Made by a program: the position numbers and the translations under genes
Assembly: GCA_003565055.1 (NCBI GenBank)
Contig: PXDM01000187.1
Span: forward strand, 1-7,941
Direction of reading: 5' to 3'
DNA from: Paracoccaceae bacterium
Lineage (GTDB): Bacteria; Pseudomonadota; Alphaproteobacteria; Rhodobacterales; Rhodobacteraceae
DNA: 7,941 nucleotides
Notes under the pieces: model-generated
Told to the model about the DNA's origin: nothing
What the model saw: the letters and a program-made list of their open reading frames with translations, nothing else
The model's database searches: none
In this document: positions 1 through 4,682 of the stretch, one piece after another
How positions within the stretch are numbered: the first letter of the stretch is position 1
Layout: every line of letters starts with the position of its first letter

Positions 1-563
1 ACCAAAAGCCCCAGATCCCCCAGAGCCGCGCCCCGCGCGTCCCAATCGACAACCACCAGCCCGAATTCCGCCGCCAGCCCCTCGGCCCGCGCGCGCGTGC
101 GGTTGCTGATACGGATTTCCGGCACGCCTGCATCCTGCAAGGCCACGATGATCGCCCGCGCGGCCCCCCCGGCCCCGAGGATCAGCGCCGCGCCCTGATC
201 TGCCCGCCAGTCAGGGGCCTGCTGGCGCAAATTGGCCATGAAGCCGTAACCGTCTGTATTATCTGCGACAATCCGCCCGTCCAGAAAGCTCAGCGTATTC
301 GCCGCCCCGATCCGCGCAGCTATATCGCTCACCTCATCGGCGAGGTCCAACGCCGCTTCCTTATGCGGGATCGTCACATTCGCGCCGACAAACCCCATCG
401 CGGGCATCGCCCGCAGCGCCTGCGCCAGATGGCCCGGTTCCACATGCAGCGGCACATAATGCCCCGCAATGCCGTAGTCGCGCAGCCATGTTCCGTGCAA
501 CACCGGCGAACGGCTATGCCCGACAGGACAACCAATCACACCGGCCAGAGGTATCTTGCTCAT
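1..563 (-). CDS. aroE: Shikimate dehydrogenase (NADP+), 3' end beyond window
   Basis: AroE reduces 3-dehydroshikimate to shikimate with NADPH in the cytoplasmic chorismate pathway for aromatic amino acids. Reading the minus strand from ATG at 563 gives 187 codons before the window edge, about two thirds of the usual 270-280 residues. The N-terminal substrate domain has GVIGCPVGHSRSP (residues 8-20, with the substrate-binding serines), NVTIPHK (62-68, Lys68 being the expected catalytic lysine) and DNTDGYGF (101-108, Asp104 its partner). The NADP-binding Rossmann domain starts at ILGAGGAARA (128-137), and SNRTRARA (153-160) matches the NADP-phosphate-binding NRT motif. The start overlaps the maf stop codon as ATGA, so translation is probably coupled and the two genes probably share a transcript. 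All expected key residues in the visible part are intact. The truncation is only the window edge. Confidence 0.97.
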   Translation of the reverse strand, partial: MSKIPLAGVIGCPVGHSRSPVLHGTWLRDYGIAGHYVPLHVEPGHLAQALRAMPAMGFVGANVTIPHKEAALDLADEVSDIAARIGAANTLSFLDGRIVADNTDGYGFMANLRQQAPDWRADQGAALILGAGGAARAIIVALQDAGVPEIRISNRTRARAEGLAAEFGLVVVDWDARGAALGDLGLL

Positions 564-1153
564 CCTGCGATCTCCCCGCGCAAGGCCAGATAGTTCAGCA
601 ATTCCAACAGTGGCAGGCCAAGGATTGTGAAATAATCGCCCTGTATCTGCGCGAATAGCCGCACGCCCTCGGCCTCCAGCATGTAGCCCCCAACCGACGC
701 GCTGATCGCGGGCCAGTTGCGCACCAGATAAGCGTCCAGATACCCGTCAGAGAACTGCCGCATCGTCAAGCGCGCCACGCCCACATGCCGCCAGACCGGC
801 GCGCCCTCATGATAGAGCACCGCCGCCGATAACAACTGATGCGTCGACCCCCGCAGCGCCAGAAGCTGCGCGCGGGCCGCGTCCAGCGTCTCGGGCTTCT
901 CGAAAATCGCGCCCTTATGCGCGAGCACCTGATCACAGCCGAGCACCAAGGCATCCCGCCGCCGTCCCGCGACCTTCAAAGCCTTGCTCTCGGCCAGCGC
1001 ATCAGCGATGTCGCGCGGGCTTGCGTCCTCCGCCAGTAGTGCGGCACGGATCGCCGCTTCATCCACACGGGCCGGCTGCACCTCCACATCCAACCCGGCA
1101 TTGCACAGCATCTCGCGCCGACTGGCAGAACTGGATGCGAGGATAAGCGGCAT
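560..1153 (-). CDS. maf: Maf/YceF-type nucleoside triphosphate pyrophosphatase
   Basis: Maf proteins hydrolyse non-canonical or modified nucleoside triphosphates to monophosphates plus pyrophosphate, keeping them out of nucleic acids. This 197-residue protein is normal length for the family. It has the N-terminal signature LILASSSASRREML (residues 3-16), ARVDE (28-32), the catalytic-aspartate motif LGCDQV (71-76) and FEKPET (84-89). The end, from SVGGYMLEAEG to GLPLLELL, resembles the YceF branch (7-methyl-GTP in E. coli) more than the dTTP/UTP branch, but the substrate cannot be settled by eye. I chose ATG at 1153 because the family begins directly with M-x-L-I-L-A-S-S-S. A TTG at 1171 would add six unconserved residues. 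An AGGG lies about nine bases upstream of the ATG. The gene faces away from the DnaA-box region and overlaps aroE by four bases. Confidence 0.95.
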   Translation of the reverse strand: MPLILASSSASRREMLCNAGLDVEVQPARVDEAAIRAALLAEDASPRDIADALAESKALKVAGRRRDALVLGCDQVLAHKGAIFEKPETLDAARAQLLALRGSTHQLLSAAVLYHEGAPVWRHVGVARLTMRQFSDGYLDAYLVRNWPAISASVGGYMLEAEGVRLFAQIQGDYFTILGLPLLELLNYLALRGEIAG

Positions 1154-1416
1154 GTGAACAACCCTGTGCAAAACCGATGGGACAGATCATGGATGCCGCA
1201 GGGGATTTCCGCAACATCCCGACCTGCTGCCATGTTGTACCTGATCACGCAAGCGCCGAGCCGCATCTACCCACATGGGAAAACCCGCAACCCTGCGATG
1301 TGTAAAACTCATCGGCAATTCTCTGCTTAACAGAATATTCATAATTTGTTCTCAATCAAGTATATGAAAACACGTCATTTTATTTCCAGAGAAACTCCCA
1401 CAACAGCCGCTCCCCC

Positions 1417-1425
1417 TGTGGATAA
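1417..1425 (-). promoter_or_regulatory. DnaA box, perfect consensus
   Basis: The plus strand reads TGTGGATAA, the exact complement of the DnaA box TTATCCACA. It lies between the two AT-rich blocks of the intergenic region and points opposite to the two boxes at 1443-1459. Confidence 0.85.
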
Positions 1426-1442
1426 ACCTGTGCGCAGATATT

Positions 1443-1451
1443 TTATCCCCA
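1443..1451 (+). promoter_or_regulatory. DnaA box, one mismatch
   Basis: TTATCCCCA differs from TTATCCACA only at position 7. It shares its last base with the next box, so the two boxes repeat with an 8-base period on the same strand. Confidence 0.6.
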
Positions 1452-1459
1452 TATCCACA
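1451..1459 (+). promoter_or_regulatory. DnaA box, one mismatch, beside possible DnaA-trio
   Basis: ATATCCACA differs from TTATCCACA only at position 1. It is followed by a short GC linker (GCCC) and then CTACTA, the order expected for a box that feeds DnaA onto a trio element. Confidence 0.65.
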
Positions 1460-1463
1460 GCCC

Positions 1464-1510
1464 CTACTAACAACTACATTCCTTCTTTTCTTTTCTTAAT
1501 TTAAAGAAGA
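1464..1510. other. Candidate DnaA-trio and DNA unwinding element
   Basis: Directly after the DnaA-box pair and a GCCC linker come two CTA triplets (1464-1469), that is, GAT GAT read 3' to 5' on the other strand. A less regular ACA-ACT-ACA-TT follows, then a pyrimidine tract (1479-1497) and a TTAATTTAAA core. The stretch 1471-1510 is only 25% GC. The order box, GC linker, trios, AT-rich DNA matches the basal unwinding system described for Bacillus subtilis oriC. Only the first two trios fit exactly, so this is a candidate. Confidence 0.45.
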
Positions 1511-1522
1511 AGAGCACAGAGC

Positions 1523-1528
1523 AAGAGG
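1523..1528 (+). promoter_or_regulatory. Ribosome binding site of hemJ
   Basis: AAGAGG lies five bases before the ATG at 1534. It supports this start for hemJ. Confidence 0.6.
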
Positions 1529-1533
1529 CGAAG

Positions 1534-1971
1534 ATGCTGGGTGATTTCTATCTCTGGATCAAGGCACTGCACATCATGGCAGTGATCAGCTGGATGGCAG
1601 GGCTCTTCTACCTGCCACGTCTCTTCGTCTACCATGTCGAACGCGCTGAGGGCGCACAGATGCACGATGTGTTCATGACGATGGAGCATAAGCTCCTGCG
1701 TGTCATCATGAACCCCGCCATGATCGTCGCCTGGGGCACCGGGCTTTTGATGGTCGCCATCCCCGGTGTCGTGACATGGGCCGCAATCTGGCCCTGGACG
1801 AAATTCGCAGGGCTCATCGGCATGACCTGGTTCCACATCTGGTGCGCACGCCGCCGCCGCATCTTCGCCGAAGGTGACAACACGCTGACAGGCCGCGATT
1901 ACCGGATGATGAACGAAGTCCCGACCGTGATGATGGTGCTCATCGTCCTCTCGGTCATTGTGAAATTCTGA
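1534..1971 (+). CDS. hemJ: HemJ-type protoporphyrinogen IX oxidase
   Basis: HemJ is the membrane enzyme that oxidises protoporphyrinogen IX to protoporphyrin IX, the penultimate step of heme synthesis, in bacteria without HemG or HemY. The 145-residue protein fits the family length and has about four membrane segments, near residues 7-27, 56-78, 86-106 and 128-144. Recognisable stretches are ALHIMAVISWMAGLFYLPR (11-29, with conserved His13), HKLLRVIMNPAM (52-63), WPWTKFAGL (86-94, with Lys90), and the C-terminal NEVPTVMMVLIVLSVIVKF (127-145). The start is supported by AAGAGG five bases upstream. The gene lies immediately beside the AT-rich side of the putative origin and 119 bases before rho. 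Its promoter must lie within or next to the origin, but I cannot place it. I recall hemE beside hemJ in related genomes; hemE is absent here. Confidence 0.93.
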   Translation: MLGDFYLWIKALHIMAVISWMAGLFYLPRLFVYHVERAEGAQMHDVFMTMEHKLLRVIMNPAMIVAWGTGLLMVAIPGVVTWAAIWPWTKFAGLIGMTWFHIWCARRRRIFAEGDNTLTGRDYRMMNEVPTVMMVLIVLSVIVKF

Positions 1972-1977
1972 CCCTGA

Positions 1978-2006
1978 TTGACTTTCGCGCCAGTTGTGCC
2001 TAAACG
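1978..2006 (+). promoter_or_regulatory. Possible sigma-70-type promoter for the rho operon
   Basis: TTGACT (1978-1983), close to the -35 consensus, is followed after 17 bases by TAAACG (2001-2006), a weak -10 element. The site lies just past the hemJ stop codon. Transcription would begin near 2012-2015, leaving a leader of about 77 bases before rho. The -10 match is poor, so this is tentative. Confidence 0.3.
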
Positions 2007-2090
2007 CGCCTATGCGCTGCCGTCCGGCATCCCGCATCTCCTTTGAATCCAGTGCCATTGCCCCGGTCCGGCCGGGCAGAGAGAGCCATC

Positions 2091-3392
2091 ATGTCCGATC
2101 TCATCCTCGATGACCGTCCCGAGGTCACGGAATCCCTGAACCTCGCCGAGTTGAAAGCCAAGAGCCCGGCGGAACTGCTCGCTATGGCCGAAGAGCTCGA
2201 GATCGAGAATGCGCCCTCGATGCGCAAGGGCGAGATGATGTTCTCGATCCTCAAGGAACGCGCGGAAGATGGCTGGATCATCTCGGGCGAGGGCGTGTTG
2301 GAAGTGCTGCAGGACGGGTTCGGCTTCCTGCGCGCGCCAGAGGCGAATTACCTCCCCGGTCCCGATGATATCTATGTCTCGCCCGACATGATCCGCCAGT
2401 ATTCCTTGCGCACGGGCGATACGATCGAAGGCGTGATGCAGGCCCCGGCCGAAAATGAGCGCTATTTCGCGATCACCAAGGTCACGCAGATCAATTTCGA
2501 CACGCCCGAACGCGCGCGCCACAAGGTCCATTTCGACAACCTGACGCCGCTTTATCCGGATCAGCGGCTCTGGATGGAAACCAATGACCCCGCAACCAAG
2601 GACCGCTCGGCGCGGATCATCGACATCGTCTCACCCTTGGGCAAAGGCCAGCGCGCGCTGATCGTGGCGCCGCCGCGCACAGGTAAAACCGTTCTTCTTC
2701 AAAACATTGCGCATAGCATCGAGAAAAACCATCCGGAATGCTACCTCATCGTTCTTCTGATCGACGAGCGCCCCGAGGAAGTCACCGACATGCAGCGCTC
2801 GGTCAAGGGGGAGGTCATCGCCTCGACCTTTGACGAGCCCGCCACGCGCCATGTGGCTGTCGCTGAAATGGTCATCGAAAAAGCCAAGCGCCTTGTCGAA
2901 CACAAGCGCGATGTCGTGATCCTGCTCGATTCGATCACCCGTCTGGGCCGCGCTTTCAACACGGTGGTGCCCAGCTCGGGCAAGGTGCTGACCGGCGGTG
3001 TGGACGCCAACGCCCTGCAACGCCCCAAGCGCTTCTTCGGCGCGGCCCGGAATATCGAAGAGGGCGGCTCGCTTACCATCATCGCCACGGCCCTGATCGA
3101 CACGGGCTCACGCATGGACGAAGTGATCTTCGAGGAATTCAAGGGCACGGGGAACTCCGAAATCGTCCTTGACCGCAAGATCGCCGACAAGCGCGTTTTC
3201 CCGGCCATCGACATTCTGAAATCCGGCACGCGCAAAGAGGACCTGTTGATCGAGAAAACCGATCTCCAAAAAACCTTCGTTCTGCGCCGCATCCTGAACC
3301 CGATGGGCACGACCGACGCCATCGAATTCCTGATTTCCAAGCTGAAACAGACCAAGACCAACAGCGATTTCTTCGATTCCATGAATTCCTGA
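2091..3392 (+). CDS. rho: Transcription termination factor Rho
   Basis: Rho is the hexameric RNA-dependent ATPase that loads on C-rich nascent RNA and stops RNA polymerase. The 433-residue protein is close to the usual 419-430. The N-terminal domain has a helical part (about 16-60) and an OB fold with the RNP1-like motif DGFGFLR (75-81). The ATPase domain has Walker A APPRTGKT (193-200), LIDERPEE with the expected catalytic Glu226 (223-230), Walker B VVILLDSITR (275-284), the Q-loop around SSGKVLTGG (295-303) and the R-loop FKGTG (350-354). No key residue is missing. ATG at 2091 is chosen over an upstream TTG at 2043 because the extra 16 residues look like leader sequence. A weak purine run, GAGAGAG, precedes it. 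The stop is one base before mnmE, so this gene probably heads the operon. Confidence 0.98.
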   Translation: MSDLILDDRPEVTESLNLAELKAKSPAELLAMAEELEIENAPSMRKGEMMFSILKERAEDGWIISGEGVLEVLQDGFGFLRAPEANYLPGPDDIYVSPDMIRQYSLRTGDTIEGVMQAPAENERYFAITKVTQINFDTPERARHKVHFDNLTPLYPDQRLWMETNDPATKDRSARIIDIVSPLGKGQRALIVAPPRTGKTVLLQNIAHSIEKNHPECYLIVLLIDERPEEVTDMQRSVKGEVIASTFDEPATRHVAVAEMVIEKAKRLVEHKRDVVILLDSITRLGRAFNTVVPSSGKVLTGGVDANALQRPKRFFGAARNIEEGGSLTIIATALIDTGSRMDEVIFEEFKGTGNSEIVLDRKIADKRVFPAIDILKSGTRKEDLLIEKTDLQKTFVLRRILNPMGTTDAIEFLISKLKQTKTNSDFFDSMNS

Positions 3393-3393
3393 C

Positions 3394-4680
3394 ATGGACA
3401 CGATTTTCGCACTGGCCTCGGCCCGTGGGAAATCGGGCGTTGCTGTTCTCCGCCTCTCTGGGCCGCGCGCGCATGCGGTCGCGGAAGTTCTTTCTGGCGC
3501 GCTCCCTGCGCCACGGAGCACCGCCTTGCGCGTCTTCCGCAACGCTGCGGGCGAGCGTCTCGACAAGGGCCTGCTGATCATCTTCCCCGCAGGCGCAAGC
3601 TTCACCGGCGAGGATGTGGCCGAATTGATGGTCCATGGCAGCCTTGCGACGATCAGCGCGCTGGAAACCTGTCTCGCGCAGGATCATGGGCTGCGGCTGG
3701 CAGAGCCTGGCGAATTTACCCGCCGCGCGCTGGAAAACGGTGTGATGGATTTGACGCAGGTCGAAGGGCTGAGTGACCTTCTCGAAGCCGAGACCGAAAG
3801 CCAGCGAAAACAGGCGCTGCGGGTGCTGGACGGGGCCATTGGGCAGATGGTTACGGCCTGGCGTGGGCATCTCTTGAAAGCGGCGGCACTGATTGAGGTC
3901 TCGATTGATTTTGTCGAGGAAGATATCGGTAATTTCGACGCGCAGATTCTGGCCGAGCTGGAAGCCGTGGCCCAAGGCATCGCGCATGAGATCGCAGGGC
4001 AGGGCGCGCGCGAACGTGTCCAGACAGGGTTCGAAGTGGCGCTCGTGGGGGCCGTGAATGCGGGGAAATCGACCTTGCTCAACGCGCTGGCGGGGCGCGA
4101 GGCGGCGATCACCTCGGATATCGCCGGGACAACCCGCGACGTGATCGAGCTGCGCATGGATGTAAACGGCTTTGCAGTGACCTTTCTCGATACCGCCGGG
4201 CTGCGCAATACAGATGAACAAATCGAATCGATTGGTATCGCACGCGGTCAGAAACGTGCAGATGATGCTGATATTCGCATCATATTGCGTGAAGGACCGG
4301 ATGGACAGCTACCTGTAGCGGTGCGCGGGGATGATATCGTCCTCGTCGGAAAGGCTGATCTGCATCCGGGGGTCAAGAGTGGTGTCTCTGGCACCACAGG
4401 GCAGGGCGTTGATGCGCTGCTCACGCGGATTACCGAAATCTTGACGCAACGCGTGGCGCGGGATGGCGTGACAGTGCGACGACGCCATCTTCAAGCGCTT
4501 CAGAATGCCGCGATCCCGCTTGCAGAGGCGATTGAAAAACTCCGCTCAGGCGCGTATATCTCGGAGCTTGTCGCCGATGATATCCGGGCTGTGATCAGCG
4601 CCTTGGATGTCTTGATCGGCAAGATTGATGTCGAGGATCTGCTGGGCGATATCTTCGCGTCTTTTTGCATCGGGAAGTAG
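3394..4680 (+). CDS. mnmE: tRNA modification GTPase MnmE (TrmE)
   Basis: MnmE works with MnmG as a complex that adds the (carboxymethyl)aminomethyl group to C5 of the wobble uridine (U34) in certain tRNAs, using GTP, methylene-tetrahydrofolate and FAD. The 428-residue protein is slightly shorter than the E. coli one (454). The N-terminal tetrahydrofolate-binding dimerisation domain spans about 1-118 and includes EPGEFTRRALENG (104-116). A helical domain surrounds the inserted G domain: G1 GAVNAGKST (219-227), G2 TTRDV (246-250), G3 DTAG (266-269). The C-terminal CIGK (425-428) supplies the conserved cysteine. The expected G4 motif NKxD is here GKAD (319-322), with the asparagine missing. The start is one base after the rho stop and lacks a clear ribosome binding site, suggesting coupling to rho. 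The stop is two bases before mnmG, its functional partner. Confidence 0.98.
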   Translation: MDTIFALASARGKSGVAVLRLSGPRAHAVAEVLSGALPAPRSTALRVFRNAAGERLDKGLLIIFPAGASFTGEDVAELMVHGSLATISALETCLAQDHGLRLAEPGEFTRRALENGVMDLTQVEGLSDLLEAETESQRKQALRVLDGAIGQMVTAWRGHLLKAAALIEVSIDFVEEDIGNFDAQILAELEAVAQGIAHEIAGQGARERVQTGFEVALVGAVNAGKSTLLNALAGREAAITSDIAGTTRDVIELRMDVNGFAVTFLDTAGLRNTDEQIESIGIARGQKRADDADIRIILREGPDGQLPVAVRGDDIVLVGKADLHPGVKSGVSGTTGQGVDALLTRITEILTQRVARDGVTVRRRHLQALQNAAIPLAEAIEKLRSGAYISELVADDIRAVISALDVLIGKIDVEDLLGDIFASFCIGK

Positions 4681-4682
4681 GA

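Larger units (their letters stand above)
1312..1515. other. oriC: Probable chromosomal replication origin (oriC) core
   Basis: The 380-base gap between divergent maf and hemJ (1154-1533) has no plausible gene. Positions 1321-1380 are 28% GC and 1471-1510 are 25% GC, in otherwise GC-rich DNA. Between them lies a cluster of three DnaA boxes, one perfect (1417-1425, minus strand) and two with one mismatch (1443-1451 and 1451-1459, plus strand). Two perfect parS sites and parA lie within 6 kb on the hemJ side, and genes on both sides are transcribed away from the gap. In alphaproteobacteria the origin typically lies near hem, rho, mnmG and parAB genes. The half of the gap nearest maf (1154-1311) is less AT-rich and shows only poor DnaA-box matches. 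The edges given are approximate and function is inferred. Confidence 0.8.

Noticed and set aside
1154..1171. TTG-initiated extension of Maf
   Set aside because: The family start M-x-L-I-L-A-S-S-S begins exactly at ATG 1153. The six extra residues are unsupported.
1267..1275. CTACCCACA as a further DnaA box
   Set aside because: It has two mismatches to TTATCCACA and lies outside the cluster. Several such weak matches occur by chance, as at 1154-1162.
1354..1366. Possible IHF site in the AT-rich block
   Set aside because: It has one mismatch to WATCAANNNNTTR, a degenerate motif, in AT-rich DNA, which is too little evidence to annotate.
1501..2058. 185-codon His/Asp-rich open frame on the minus strand
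   Set aside because: It is antisense to hemJ. The His/Asp richness comes from reading the complement of membrane-segment codons.
2062..2076. Intrinsic terminator between hemJ and rho
   Set aside because: The CCCGG/CCGGG stem is only five base pairs and no U-tract follows. It lies directly before the rho start, so a terminator is unlikely.
2043..2090. TTG-initiated N-terminal extension of Rho
   Set aside because: The 16 added residues are Pro/Arg-rich and unlike Rho N-termini, and ATG 2091 starts a typical Rho sequence.
3139..4221. 360-codon open frame on the minus strand
   Set aside because: It lies antisense to rho and mnmE, both of which have complete conserved motifs. Its translation is rich in Arg, Pro and His without recognisable domains, typical of a shadow frame in GC-rich DNA.
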